Below are positions 16,888-26,080 of a stretch of 64,000 nucleotides of DNA, one piece after another. Each line of letters begins with the position of its first letter. The first letter of the stretch is position 1. Where the stretch lies: the NCBI GenBank assembly GCA_965233675.1, contig OZ247498.1, positions 3,162,001 through 3,226,000 of the forward strand. The letters run 5' to 3'. The DNA comes from SZUA-309 sp965233675. GTDB lineage: Bacteria > Pseudomonadota > Gammaproteobacteria > Pseudomonadales > Azotimanducaceae. Below the pieces are notes generated by a model. The model had not been told where the DNA came from, did not search any database, and saw nothing but the letters and a program-made list of their open reading frames with translations. The position numbers and the translations under genes are program-made.

Positions 16888-17811
16888 CTATCTGTTCAGA
16901 TAGTTGAGCGGTTGCCCCGCGGTTTCCCAGGGCATGGAAATCAGCTGACCGGTGGAAGACAGGGTGATGTAGGCCGTTTTCAGGTCGTCTCCACCGAAGC
17001 AGATGTTGGTGGTGACCAGGTCTGGCATGGGCACATGCTCTGGCGCAGCCCCATTCGGATCGAGGATGGTGATACCACCGTCAATGATGGTGGCCACGCA
17101 GACCCGACCGTCGGCCTGCACGGCGAGGGAATCGAAGAGAAAGTATCCCTGGCGACCGGGAATCAGGCGGCCGCCATCGGGCTTATCACGGCGCTTTTTG
17201 CGCAATATCCCTGGCGCATCGAGCTCATAGGCCCAGAGACGGCCGGTGTGGGTTTCAGCGATATAGAGCTCGGATTCATCCGGTGACAGACCGATACCGT
17301 TCGGCCCTTCCATGGGGAAGATCACCTCCGAGATGCTGGAACCATCCGCCTTGGCGTAGTAGATGCCCGTCCGGTCCATTTCCCTCGGCCGCCGCTTGCC
17401 GTGATCGGTGAACCAGAAGCCGCCACTGGAATCGAAGACCAGATCGTTCGGTCCGCGCAGGGGCATACCAGCGCACTGGGTGTAGAGCACTTCCACCCGC
17501 CGGGTAGCCAGATCCACCACCTCGATGCGGCCACTGGAATAGTTTTCCGGCTCATCGCCGGGAAACAGGCGGCCGTCGGGCGCGGTATTCCACTGAAAAC
17601 CACCGTTGTTGCAGACATAGCAGTAGCCATCAGGACCGATGGCGGCGCCGTTCGGCCCACCACCCAGCTCCGCCACCACCTCTGTCTCCCCATCGACCAC
17701 CCGGGTCAACGTGCCCCGGGCGATTTCCACCAGCAGCACACTGCCGTCCGGCATGGCGATGGGCCCTTCGGGAAAACGAAGACCTTCGGCGAGTACGGTG
17801 AAGTCAGTCAT
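16888..17811 (-). CDS. SMP-30/gluconolactonase-family protein
   Basis: A 307-residue six-bladed beta-propeller of the SMP-30/LRE family, calcium-dependent lactonases and related enzymes. Seen: the metal-ligand glutamate in LRFPEGPIAMPDG, GGGPNGAAIGPDG, RGPNDLVFDSSGGFWFTD and SPDESELYIAETHTGRLW, each a propeller blade. Start at ATG 17811 (MTDFTVLAEG) fits the family; the frame runs 21 codons further upstream. No signal peptide. The upstream gene on the other strand is an LLM oxidoreductase, so both may serve a catabolic route; the substrate is unknown. Confidence 0.9.
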   Translation of the reverse strand: MTDFTVLAEGLRFPEGPIAMPDGSVLLVEIARGTLTRVVDGETEVVAELGGGPNGAAIGPDGYCYVCNNGGFQWNTAPDGRLFPGDEPENYSSGRIEVVDLATRRVEVLYTQCAGMPLRGPNDLVFDSSGGFWFTDHGKRRPREMDRTGIYYAKADGSSISEVIFPMEGPNGIGLSPDESELYIAETHTGRLWAYELDAPGILRKKRRDKPDGGRLIPGRQGYFLFDSLAVQADGRVCVATIIDGGITILDPNGAAPEHVPMPDLVTTNICFGGDDLKTAYITLSSTGQLISMPWETAGQPLNYLNR

Positions 17812-17928
17812 TTGGGTGTTAAGCAGATCGTTTCGAGCCCGGGATTCTCTCTCACTCGGACGGAGTCTGTACACCGCGCCTTTGACCGTATTATGTAGAG
17901 ACCCAACTATGTAGATCAGGAGCAGGCG

Positions 17929-18789
17929 ATGGAAATCGGCGCGGTACTACCCCACAACGAGATCGGCACGGATCCCGGCGCGATCAGAGCCTATGCGCAG
18001 GGCGTGGAGGCCCTCGGCGTTACTCACCTGCTCATCTACGATCACGTCCTCGGCGCGGATCCGAACCGACCCGGAGGCTTTCAGGGCCCTTACGACAAAG
18101 ATGTGGCCTTCCACGAGCCCTTCACCACGTTCGCCTTCATGGCAGCCTGCACCGAGAAACTCGAGATGATCACCACCGTGCTCATCCTGCCTCAGCGGCA
18201 GACCGTCCTCGTTGCCAAGCAGGCGGCTGAACTGGCCATCCTCTCCAACAATCGATTCCGCCTCGGGGTGGGCACCGGCTGGAATGAAGTGGAGTACGTG
18301 GGCCTGAACGAAACCTTCGGCAATCGTGGCAAGCGTCAGGCCGAGCAGGTCAGGCTTCTGCGCCGGCTGTGGACCGAGGACAGCATCGACTACCAGGGCG
18401 ACTACCACCGGATCGATCTGGCCAGCATCCAGCCCAGACCTTCCCAACCAGTGCCGGTCTGGTTCGGTGGCAGCGCGCCCGCGCTGTTGAAGCGCTGCGG
18501 GGAACTGGGTGACGGCTGGATCCCGCTCGGCAGCCCCAACGATAAATCGGCGGCGATGATCGAGCAGATCCGCGCGCACCGGGAAGCCGCAGGCTTATCC
18601 TGGGACGGTTTCGGTATTCAGGCTCAGGCTCAGTACGCTGGCGGCACGCCGGAGCGCTGGGCCGGGCACGCAGAAAAGTGGCAGGGTCTGGGCGCCACCC
18701 ATCTCGCAATCGCCACGCACAACGCCGGCGAGACCGACGTGGACGGTCATCTGGCCCGGATCGAGGAATATCTGAGCGCCGTCCGCTGA
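17929..18789 (+). CDS. LLM-class flavin/F420-dependent oxidoreductase
   Basis: A 286-residue TIM-barrel enzyme of the luciferase-like monooxygenase superfamily. Seen: LLIYDHVLG, ITTVLILPQRQTVLVAKQAAELAILSNNRFRLGVGTGW and PVPVWFGGSAPALLKRCGELGDGW, all family landmarks. Many such genes are annotated as F420-dependent, but F420 is uncommon in gammaproteobacteria, so the cofactor here is uncertain. GGAG stands 9 bases before the ATG. Divergent from the SMP-30 gene. Confidence 0.9.
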   Translation: MEIGAVLPHNEIGTDPGAIRAYAQGVEALGVTHLLIYDHVLGADPNRPGGFQGPYDKDVAFHEPFTTFAFMAACTEKLEMITTVLILPQRQTVLVAKQAAELAILSNNRFRLGVGTGWNEVEYVGLNETFGNRGKRQAEQVRLLRRLWTEDSIDYQGDYHRIDLASIQPRPSQPVPVWFGGSAPALLKRCGELGDGWIPLGSPNDKSAAMIEQIRAHREAAGLSWDGFGIQAQAQYAGGTPERWAGHAEKWQGLGATHLAIATHNAGETDVDGHLARIEEYLSAVR

Positions 18790-18831
18790 GTCCGGCTCGG
18801 CGACCACAGCCGGCGGGCCGCTAGAGGCCCA

Positions 18832-19470
18832 TCAGCGGTCGCTGTCGTCCACCGCCTGCAGAATGTCCCCTGCCCCTTCCGGGGCGGGAATTTCTTCCAC
18901 CCGCTCCGGCACATTGTCGTATTCGAGCTTGAGGGCCCGGCACATGGTCGCGTGCATCTCATAGGTGCAGGTGATGTAGGTGAACTCGAGCAGTTCCTCA
19001 TCCGTGAGGTGCGTCTTGAGTGCATCGAACAGGCCATCCGGCGTGCGACCGCCGTCGAGCACCAGACAATCGGTGTAGGCCAGCACCAGCCGCTCCACCT
19101 CATCGAAGCAGTCGGCGGCCTGCCAGTGCGGGATGGCCTCGATCTGCTCATCGCTGTAGCCGAGGTAGCGCATGGACTTACAGTGCTGGGAGAACACGAA
19201 CTGACTGCCGCGGGCGTAGCCCGCCCGGACCTGACCCAGTTCACGGAGTTTCGGATCCAGCGACCGCTTGGGGCTGCGGTAGAAGCGGAACCCATCCACC
19301 GCATGCTGAAAGCAATCGGGAACCAGCGCGAAAACCGTCCACCAGTTACCCGGCGTGCCGGTGTCCGTGCCGGGTTCTGCTACCGGATCCCGGTCACCGA
19401 ACAGAAATCCGTACATACGCTGAATCGCTTCAGGGGCATCTTCCCTGCTGACCTGTCTGAGCCTCGGCAT
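18832..19470 (-). CDS. carboxymuconolactone decarboxylase-family protein
   Basis: A 212-residue protein of the CMD/AhpD fold. The core reads LGQVRAGYARGSQFVFSQHCKSMRYLGYSDEQI, where AhpD-like members have a CxxC pair; only one cysteine is present here, so a peroxidase-type disulfide relay is unlikely. A second helical part holds LVLAYTDCLV and LTDEELLEFTYI. Start at ATG 19470, with GGGGAAGGGA just before it; a start at 19491 is possible. Function unknown; relatives include lactone-processing and stress enzymes. Confidence 0.85.
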   Translation of the reverse strand: MPRLRQVSREDAPEAIQRMYGFLFGDRDPVAEPGTDTGTPGNWWTVFALVPDCFQHAVDGFRFYRSPKRSLDPKLRELGQVRAGYARGSQFVFSQHCKSMRYLGYSDEQIEAIPHWQAADCFDEVERLVLAYTDCLVLDGGRTPDGLFDALKTHLTDEELLEFTYITCTYEMHATMCRALKLEYDNVPERVEEIPAPEGAGDILQAVDDSDR

Positions 19471-19554
19471 CTTCCCTTCCCCACGCTGCAAACGATGACG
19501 GGAACATTATGCCGGAAGGCGACAGGAACTGAGCGGTCGGGAATCTGTCGGTAT

Positions 19555-19845
19555 TCAGCCGAGTTCAGAGAGGGTGTGATTGAAGCTCGGAGTGAGCGGA
19601 CGCCCCATGGCGTAGGAATCGAGGACGAATTCACGGATGACTGTCATACAGCCATCGCCCTTGTGGCCCCGTTCGCGCAGCAGCTCCTTCAGCATGCCGG
19701 CTTCGATCTCCGCTTCGAATTGAGACTCGTACGGGCCCACGTCCACGCCTTCGCGGGTGTGGAAAAACCACTGCCCGTCACTCAAAAACACCCGGTCCGA
19801 GCGGAACCAGGTGCGGGATTGTTCATTCTGGCGTGCTGCGTTCAT
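19555..19845 (-). CDS. small conserved protein, DUF6316-like
   Basis: A 96-residue soluble protein with WFRSDRVFLSDGQWFFHTREGVDVGPYESQFEAE, which I recognise as the pattern of a small gammaproteobacterial family (DUF6316). The WFFHTREG core resembles short beta-hairpin domains. Role unknown. It sits alone between the CMD-family gene and the divergent MFS transporter gene. Confidence 0.75.
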   Translation of the reverse strand: MNAARQNEQSRTWFRSDRVFLSDGQWFFHTREGVDVGPYESQFEAEIEAGMLKELLRERGHKGDGCMTVIREFVLDSYAMGRPLTPSFNHTLSELG

Positions 19846-19961
19846 AAACCCGTCTTTTCTCTAGGCAGGGCGATCAGTCTGCGGGTCGATGCCGGCGCGG
19901 TCTGTGAGACCGATGTGAACGAATTCACACTTTTCTTAGCCGCTTTTAAGGCAGATGTGTG

Positions 19962-19984
19962 TTTCTAAGCTACTGACTTAGAAA
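19962..19984. promoter_or_regulatory. inverted repeat TTTCTAAG-N7-CTTAGAAA
   Basis: Perfect 8-base arms in the divergent gap upstream of the MFS gene (19846-20030). A shorter dyad, GTGAA-CGAA-TTCAC, lies at about 19916-19929. Both look like operators for an unknown regulator. Confidence 0.45.
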
Positions 19985-20030
19985 GAAATATCCCGTGCAC
20001 ACCAGGATCGGCCGGGCATTGTGCAGTATG

Positions 20031-21263
20031 ATCCGCCCTCCCATGCAACAGCCCACCCCCCGCAGATCCGCCTACCCCTGGTACCTGACCAGCGCCAGCC
20101 TGTGGATGGCGGGTATGAGTCTGCAGGGGTTCCTCTTCACCTGGCTCCTGGTCGGCACTCTGGAGACACCGGCAGATCAGGTGGGCATTGCCCGTTCGCT
20201 GGCAGAGTTTCCGCCCCTGGCCATTCTGCTCCTCGGCGGCCTGCTGGGTGACCGATTCAACGGCCGCCACTTCCTGACGCTCATGCACCTGCTGATGGCG
20301 TTGCCGCCGCTGCTGATCATCGCGGTATTCGAAGCCGATGCGCTTTCCTATGCCTGGGTGGTTGTTTTCGGCGTGCTCATGGCCTGTATACAGGCACTGT
20401 CAGACCCGGCGAGACAATCGGCACTGAGCCGGGTTTCGCGGCTGGATGTGCAGCGATCGGTGACCATCATGACTGTGTTCACCTCCGGCGTGGGTATCGG
20501 CGGGTTCTACCTGGGCGGCCAGCTGGACGTGCTCGGTCTTACCAGCGTGCTGCTGATCCAGTCTCTCATCTTCGCGATCGGCATGATCGCCACCTGGCGT
20601 CTGCCCGACCTGCCGAACAATCCCACCGTGACCGGGCGGCCCGGGCTCGGCGCCGGCCTGCGCGCCCTCTGGCTACTGCCGCTGGTGCGCAACGTGATCG
20701 GCCTGAACTTCGTCTCGAGCCTGTTCAACGCCGGTGCCTACATCGTCGCCATTCCGTACATCGTCAGCGAGGTGTACGACGGTGACGCGGGATTCTTCGC
20801 CACCGTGATGACCGTGTTCACCATCGGCAGCATCGGCTCGAATCTGATTCTGCTGCTGTTCATGCCGCTGAAGCATCCTGGCCGGCTGTTTCTCATCATG
20901 CAGCTCACCCGAGCGCTCATCCTTCTGCTGCTCTGGTCCGAACCTTCCCTGTGGCTTTTCTATGCCGGCATCCTGGCCTGGGGTCTGAATATGGGCGTGA
21001 CCACCACCATGGTGCGCACGACGGTCCAGGAACTGGCCCCGGCGGCGGTGCGGGCGCAGATTCTTTCCGTGCTGCTGTTCAGCTTTCTGGTTTCGTCACC
21101 GATCAGCTCCGTGCTGCTCGGCTTTGTGATTGCCGCAACCACACCGCTTGCTGCCCTTCTGCCGGGTGTGGTGGTCTCCGTGCTGATCTTCGCCGTGGGC
21201 CTGGCCTGGAGTGGTCTGTGGCGCTACGAATTCAGCCCTGATCCGGCCGTTCTCCACGAATGA
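20031..21263 (+). CDS. MFS transporter
   Basis: A twelve-helix major facilitator protein of about 410 residues. The first helix is WYLTSASLWMAGMSLQGFLFTWLLVG, followed by LLGGLLGDRFNGRHFLTL, an A-motif-like loop (GDRFNGR). Overall like the EntS/MFS_3 type of drug or siderophore exporters, but no substrate can be read. The start is uncertain: GTG 19995, ATG 20031 and ATG 20043 all lack a clear ribosome site. Its 3' end overlaps the convergent hydrolase gene by 32 bases. Confidence 0.85.
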   Translation: MRPPMQQPTPRRSAYPWYLTSASLWMAGMSLQGFLFTWLLVGTLETPADQVGIARSLAEFPPLAILLLGGLLGDRFNGRHFLTLMHLLMALPPLLIIAVFEADALSYAWVVVFGVLMACIQALSDPARQSALSRVSRLDVQRSVTIMTVFTSGVGIGGFYLGGQLDVLGLTSVLLIQSLIFAIGMIATWRLPDLPNNPTVTGRPGLGAGLRALWLLPLVRNVIGLNFVSSLFNAGAYIVAIPYIVSEVYDGDAGFFATVMTVFTIGSIGSNLILLLFMPLKHPGRLFLIMQLTRALILLLLWSEPSLWLFYAGILAWGLNMGVTTTMVRTTVQELAPAAVRAQILSVLLFSFLVSSPISSVLLGFVIAATTPLAALLPGVVVSVLIFAVGLAWSGLWRYEFSPDPAVLHE

Positions 21264-22116
21264 AGGCGGCGGTCAGACCCGGATCCTGCATCGGGATAAA
21301 ATGGGTGAACTCCGGCAGATAGACGTCCGCGCCCTGTGCAAACCGGCCCGCCACTTCCGGCCAGGTCGGCGACAGCGAGAAATCCATGATCTGCCTTTCG
21401 TCGGGATCCCGCGTCTTCGCCCGCAGGATCAGCACCGGGATATCGACCTTGTCGATTTCGCCGTACACATCGGTGCCTGTGTTGCCGAGATAGACGGAAG
21501 ATTCCACCAGCGGCGGGCAGGCGAGTTCGTAGCGACCATCCGCCCTGGCCGTGATGCCGTAACGGCAGTAGTCTCGAAGAACCGCGTCGTCCCAGAGCGC
21601 GAAGCTGCCTCGATCCCTGAAACGCTCGTACATCTCCTCCCAGTTTTCCCAGTCGTTCTTGCGCCTGGACACCGGATGATCTTCTGCCGAGTCAAATCCT
21701 TTGTGGCGATCGTCGGTATAAGCATCCGGATCGAAGATCACGGGATCGATGAGCAACAAGCGCTTGAACGCATCCGGATTACCGGCAGCCGCCTGCACGA
21801 GACAGTGCCCACCCATGCTGTGACCCACGCCGATGGCGCCGGTTAAACCCAGATGCGCAATGAGACCGCTCACGTCGGCGGCAAATGATGCCCAGACGTA
21901 TGGCGGCGTTTTATCGCTGCGTCCATGCCCTCGCATATCCACCGCGTAGACGTGGTACCCGTCACCGAGCGCCGCGACCACCCGATCCCAGCAACGGGCA
22001 TGAAATCCGGTGGCGTGAATGAGCAGCACCGGCTCGCCGCTGGAATCGCCCCATTCAAAGTAGGTCAGATTGATGCCGTTGGTGTGCAGCTGATGTTCGA
22101 TTGGTTGAATTGCCAT
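21232..22116 (-). CDS. alpha/beta hydrolase
   Basis: A 294-residue alpha/beta hydrolase. Seen: LIHATGFHARCWDRVV, DMRGHGRSDKTPPYVW, the nucleophile elbow GHSMGG, VLILRAKTRDPDE with the acid, and a C-terminal histidine in LPEFTHFIP. Substrate unknown. It differs from the other hydrolase (5308-6177) in the cap region. It is divergent from idi and convergent with the MFS gene. Confidence 0.87.
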   Translation of the reverse strand: MAIQPIEHQLHTNGINLTYFEWGDSSGEPVLLIHATGFHARCWDRVVAALGDGYHVYAVDMRGHGRSDKTPPYVWASFAADVSGLIAHLGLTGAIGVGHSMGGHCLVQAAAGNPDAFKRLLLIDPVIFDPDAYTDDRHKGFDSAEDHPVSRRKNDWENWEEMYERFRDRGSFALWDDAVLRDYCRYGITARADGRYELACPPLVESSVYLGNTGTDVYGEIDKVDIPVLILRAKTRDPDERQIMDFSLSPTWPEVAGRFAQGADVYLPEFTHFIPMQDPGLTAAFIRGERPDQG

Positions 22117-22217
22117 GACTGTCGGACCACGGATTGCGCAAAGCCGCGCATGGTAGCTCAGATTTCGTTACACTGCGCCGCTCGCTAAAACCCGTCAGCC
22201 CGCGAGGGCACCCGGCA

Positions 22218-22805
22218 ATGACCAGCTCATCCAGCACCAGCACCCCGTCCAGCACGAAGGCCGAAGTCGTCTCCTCCGAATCGGAGGCGCTCATCCTGGT
22301 GAATCCTGCCGACGAGGTGACCGGCTATCTGGACAAAGCCGCCGCCCACGACGGCGACGGCGTGCTCCATCGGGCCTTTTCCCTGTTCATTTTCAATCCG
22401 GAAGGCAGATTGCTCCTCCAGCAGCGGGCGCCGGGCAAGCGGCTCTGGCCGGAGTTCTGGTCGAACAGTTGCTGTTCCCACCCACGACAGGGCGAGCAGA
22501 TGGACGACGCCGTGCACCGTCGCCTGGAACAGGAACTCGGCATGTCCGCTGTGCTGAATTTCGCCTACAAGTTCGAGTACTCGGCACCATTTCGGGATCT
22601 CGGCACGGAACACGAACTCTGCTGGGTTTACATCGGCCAGACCAGGGACGAGCCGGTGATCAACACCACGGAGATCATGGACTGGCGCTGGATCGACCCG
22701 ACGGAACTCACCAGCGCCATCGCGGCCGAGCCTGAGCGTTACACACCCTGGCTGAAGATGGAGTGGGAGCGGCTGAACGCGGAGTTTGCACAACGGCTGC
22801 CCTGA
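22218..22805 (+). CDS. idi: isopentenyl-diphosphate delta-isomerase, type 1
   Basis: Interconverts IPP and DMAPP in isoprenoid synthesis. A Nudix-fold protein of 195 residues with LLLQQRAPGKRLWPEFWSN, the active-site cysteine in SCCSHPRQGE, the glutamate in TEHELCWVYIGQ and WRWIDPTEL. The Ser/Thr-rich N-terminus (TSSSSTSTPSST) is not part of the fold. Start ATG 22218 has GAGGG upstream; an open extension to 22134 exists. Type 1 Idi with metal and no flavin. Stands alone here; no other isoprenoid gene is near. Confidence 0.93.
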   Translation: MTSSSSTSTPSSTKAEVVSSESEALILVNPADEVTGYLDKAAAHDGDGVLHRAFSLFIFNPEGRLLLQQRAPGKRLWPEFWSNSCCSHPRQGEQMDDAVHRRLEQELGMSAVLNFAYKFEYSAPFRDLGTEHELCWVYIGQTRDEPVINTTEIMDWRWIDPTELTSAIAAEPERYTPWLKMEWERLNAEFAQRLP

Positions 22806-22943
22806 GCCCCCGGCATCACACCGATCGCCCACCCGACGAAAAAAATTTAACCCCTTTTCCTCCCCTCGCGCGTTAACCCCTATGACGCGCGCGTTCTGAC
22901 GCGCCCTGTTAAGTCCGCACAACAGAATAATGAGGATCAGAGG

Positions 22944-24755
22944 ATGAGCAGATTCATACCCACATACGCCGGTTTCGTGCTGGCACTCACCTGCGCTGTA
23001 CTGGTCGGCTGCAGCACCACCGAAGAGCCTGCAGGCAAGGATTCGGATGAATCCGGTGCACGGCACCACACCGAACGGCCATCACCCGAACCAGCGGTCA
23101 CTCAGCCGCCGATCGTCGAATACGAAGATGGAGGCACGGCCGAGGTGCCCGCCCCGCCCCTGACCGACCGACTCGAACGGCAGGCTGCCCTTAAGCATCA
23201 GATGGGAAAGGCCGTACTGGCAGAATCCGTGGCCACTGCCGCCCGCAACAGCGTGGTCGGTTCGGACATGAACCGTTTTCCGAGTGAGCCCCTGGACCGG
23301 GAGGCCTATTCGCACTTTGATACCAACCCGGTGCATCTGGTGTCGGAATCACCGGTTTCCACCTTCTCCATCGATGTGGACAGCGCCTCCTATGCAAACG
23401 TCCGTCGCCTCCTGAATCAGGGCATGCTGCCCCGTCACGATGCGGTGCGCGTGGAGGAGATGATCAACTACTTCTCTTATGATTACCCGGCACCTGGCCG
23501 GAACGAGGACCCGTTCGCCGTGCACACGGAGGTGGGCCCAAGCCCGTGGCATGAGGATCGACACCTGCTGCATGTGGGGATCAAGGGCTACGAGGTGCCG
23601 GAAGCGGATCTGCCGCCAGCCAACCTGGTTTTTCTGATCGATGTTTCCGGCTCCATGCAGAGCCCGGACAAACTCGGTCTGCTGAAGTCTTCCATGAAGA
23701 TGCTGGTGAACCGTCTGTCTCCCGAAGATCGCGTCGCGATCGCCGTCTACGCCGGTGCCGCAGGTACTGTGCTGGAATCCACGCCAGGCAGTGAGCGGGC
23801 AAAAATCCTTTCCGCCATCGATCAACTCACCGCCGGAGGTTCCACCAACGGCGGCGCCGGGATTCGTCTGGCTTATTCACTGGCTGAACAGGGCTTTCTG
23901 AATGAAGGCATCAACCGGGTGATTCTGGCGACAGACGGTGACTTCAATGTCGGCACCACAGACACCGAAGCACTGAAGAATCTCGTGGAGAACAAACGCG
24001 AATCCGGCGTTGCCCTCACTGTGCTCGGGTTCGGCGCCGGCAACTACAACGACGCGCTCATGCAGGAACTGGCGCAGATCGGCAACGGCAATGCGGCCTA
24101 CATCGACACCCTGAACGAAGCCCGCAAAGTGCTGGTGGAAGAGATCGGCGCCACTCTGAACATGATCGCCAAAGACGTGAAGATTCAGATCGAATTCAAT
24201 CCGACCACCGTCGCCGAGTACCGTCTGATCGGTTATGAGACACGCCACCTGGAGCGCGAAGATTTCAACAACGACAAGGTGGACGCAGGCGATATCGGCG
24301 CCGGGCACACGGTAACCGCACTCTATGAAATCGCGCTGACCGGTTCTGAAGGTGCGCTGATCGACCCGCTCCGCTATGGCAGCGAATCCGGAGAAGCCGA
24401 CACCGCGGCCACGGGCGAGCTGGCTTTTCTGAAACTCCGCTACAAGCAGCCGGACGGCGACACCAGCCGTTTGATTTCGAAACCGATCGGGAAAGACGAG
24501 ATCATTGGCGATCTGGCCCGGACGAGCGACAATTATCGTTTCTCGGCGGCGGTGGCCGGCTTCGGTCAGATTCTGCGCGGCGGCGATTACACGGGCGAGT
24601 TCAATCTGGATGCCGTGGCCGCCCTTGCCAGCACCGCTCGAGGCGATGACCCTTATGGATACCGTGGGGAATTTCTCGGCATGGTTCGCACAGCAGACGC
24701 GCTGGCAGTCAGTGTTCCAAACGATGCAGGCAATGAGGAGGTCGCTACCCGGTGA
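22944..24755 (+). CDS. von Willebrand factor A domain lipoprotein
   Basis: A 603-residue exported lipoprotein of the YfbK-like family. Lipobox LVGC near residue 23, then a low-complexity linker. A vWA N-terminal region (PVSTFSIDVDSASYANVRRLLNQG) precedes the vWA domain with the MIDAS motif DVSGS in VFLIDVSGSMQ (about residue 231) and the later TGG and DG parts (TAGGSTNGG, ATDGDFNVG). The C-terminus has the DUF3520 type region. AGAGG stands before the ATG at 22944. An ECF sigma factor and an anti-sigma-like gene follow within 31 bases, so the lipoprotein may be an envelope partner or target of that sigma system. Confidence 0.92.
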   Translation: MSRFIPTYAGFVLALTCAVLVGCSTTEEPAGKDSDESGARHHTERPSPEPAVTQPPIVEYEDGGTAEVPAPPLTDRLERQAALKHQMGKAVLAESVATAARNSVVGSDMNRFPSEPLDREAYSHFDTNPVHLVSESPVSTFSIDVDSASYANVRRLLNQGMLPRHDAVRVEEMINYFSYDYPAPGRNEDPFAVHTEVGPSPWHEDRHLLHVGIKGYEVPEADLPPANLVFLIDVSGSMQSPDKLGLLKSSMKMLVNRLSPEDRVAIAVYAGAAGTVLESTPGSERAKILSAIDQLTAGGSTNGGAGIRLAYSLAEQGFLNEGINRVILATDGDFNVGTTDTEALKNLVENKRESGVALTVLGFGAGNYNDALMQELAQIGNGNAAYIDTLNEARKVLVEEIGATLNMIAKDVKIQIEFNPTTVAEYRLIGYETRHLEREDFNNDKVDAGDIGAGHTVTALYEIALTGSEGALIDPLRYGSESGEADTAATGELAFLKLRYKQPDGDTSRLISKPIGKDEIIGDLARTSDNYRFSAAVAGFGQILRGGDYTGEFNLDAVAALASTARGDDPYGYRGEFLGMVRTADALAVSVPNDAGNEEVATR

Positions 24756-24786
24756 AGCATTTCCGGAGTGAACGGGTGAGCAACGG

Positions 24787-25368
24787 ATGAAGGCACGTGC
24801 GCCGGCAGACGCCGGCGCTGCGGCCCGGATGCAGTCGGATGAAGCGCTGATGACCGCCTATGCAGCAGGCGACCCAGTCGCATTCGACCTGCTCTACGAG
24901 CGGCACAAAGGTCCGCTGTACCGATACTTCACCCGGCAGCTCCCGGAGTCAGAGGCCCACGACTGTTTTCAGGTGCTCTGGGAAAAACTGATCGGCAATC
25001 GGAACCGCTATCGACCGGACAGCCCGTTCCGAAGTTACCTCTTCACCATCGCCCACAACGTGCTCATGGATCATTTCCGCAAACAGGGCCGCATCGGACC
25101 TGACTCGGATTCCGACCCGGATGACCTCAGTCATCACGACACCGGCCCGGAAGCACAACGCGAGCGGGGGGAACTGGTTGAGAAACTGCACGGCCTGATC
25201 CGGGCGCTGCCGAATCACCAGCGGGAAGCCTGGCTGCTCCGGCAGGAAACCACCTTCTCCACGGCGGATATCGCCCGGGTAACCGGGACATCCGAGGAAG
25301 GCGTAAAAAGCCGCCTGCGCTACGCACGGGAGAAACTCAAACAAGGAATGGCACGCTATGTCGGATGA
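24787..25368 (+). CDS. ECF-type sigma-70 factor
   Basis: A 193-residue extracytoplasmic function sigma factor. Region 2 is AFDLLYERHKGPLYRYFTRQ to SYLFTIAHNVLMDHFRKQ; region 4 is ALPNHQREAWLLRQ with the helix-turn-helix FSTADIARVTGTSEEGVKSRL. Its gene lies 31 bases after the vWA lipoprotein gene and overlaps the anti-sigma-like gene by 11 bases. It probably switches on genes that act in the envelope. Confidence 0.93.
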   Translation: MKARAPADAGAAARMQSDEALMTAYAAGDPVAFDLLYERHKGPLYRYFTRQLPESEAHDCFQVLWEKLIGNRNRYRPDSPFRSYLFTIAHNVLMDHFRKQGRIGPDSDSDPDDLSHHDTGPEAQRERGELVEKLHGLIRALPNHQREAWLLRQETTFSTADIARVTGTSEEGVKSRLRYAREKLKQGMARYVG

Positions 25369-26080
25369 CCCGGACTGGATCGACGAGCTCTACGCCGAAG
25401 GCGCGAAGGCGGTACCGCCGCCCGCCCTGGACGAAAAGATCCGTGCAGCCGCCCGGCAGAACGTCCGGCCCCGCTGGTATCGAACACCGGGGCGTCTGGC
25501 GGCCCTGGCCACGGCAGCCAGCCTGGTGATTGCGGTCAGCGTCATTTACCTCGAGTCCGGGCCATCTCAGCTGGAAGGGCAGCTGGAACGGCAGATGAAA
25601 GATCAGAAGAAAGATCAGATGAGAGATCAGATGAAAGAACAACCCGAGGTGATGGCCCCGGACTTCGCGCCGGCGCCTTTGCAGAGTGCCGGGTTCGATG
25701 AAGACAGATCCGTGACCCTCGAAGAACGTCTGGCCGACCGGCATGAACGGGAAGCAGTGGGTGCGGCCGCCGACACAGCCGCCAGAAGGCAGTTGAAGTC
25801 AGAGGTTGCCCAAGCCCGATCAATGCCGGACCGGAACGTCGAGAACATGGCGGCGGGTACCTACGCGGATACGCTGGCGGCAGCCCCCATCGCGCTTGCA
25901 GAAATGGAGGTGGCGGCTGAACTCACGGAACTGTGCGGCGCGTTACCGGGCGCAGCAGAGACGAGAGAGATTCTCAGCGACGAATCCGGATGGCTGGTAC
26001 AGGATACCGTTGGGGGCGACGTACGGACCTGGCGCTGCGTCGACGGCGCCTGGATCGAGACACCATCACAGCAGCAATAG
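25358..26080 (+). CDS. single-pass membrane protein, probable anti-sigma factor
   Basis: A 240-residue protein with a cytoplasmic N-terminus (DPDWIDELYAEGAKAVPPPALDEKIRAAARQ), one membrane helix (about 50-66) and a periplasmic part. The gene overlap with the ECF sigma factor and this topology suggest an anti-sigma factor, though no zinc-finger (HxxxCxxC) motif is present. After the helix comes a tetrapeptide repeat (QLEG, QLER, QMKD, QKKD, QMRD, QMKE) from six 12-bp units. The last 80 residues include CGALPGAAETREIL and a Trp-Cys pair (WRCVDGAWIE). Its stop overlaps the convergent EamA gene by 15 bases. Confidence 0.8.
   Translation: MSDDPDWIDELYAEGAKAVPPPALDEKIRAAARQNVRPRWYRTPGRLAALATAASLVIAVSVIYLESGPSQLEGQLERQMKDQKKDQMRDQMKEQPEVMAPDFAPAPLQSAGFDEDRSVTLEERLADRHEREAVGAAADTAARRQLKSEVAQARSMPDRNVENMAAGTYADTLAAAPIALAEMEVAAELTELCGALPGAAETREILSDESGWLVQDTVGGDVRTWRCVDGAWIETPSQQQ
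25568..25639 (+). repeat. six tandem 12-bp coding repeats in the anti-sigma-like gene
   Basis: Six units starting CAG encode QLEG, QLER, QMKD, QKKD, QMRD, QMKE; units 3-6 are close copies (CAGATGAAAGAT type). Confidence 0.85.

Noticed and set aside
16888..16903. Palindrome CTATCTG-TT-CAGATAG at the SMP-30 stop codon
   Set aside because: Short, inside coding sequence and without a T-tract; probably chance.
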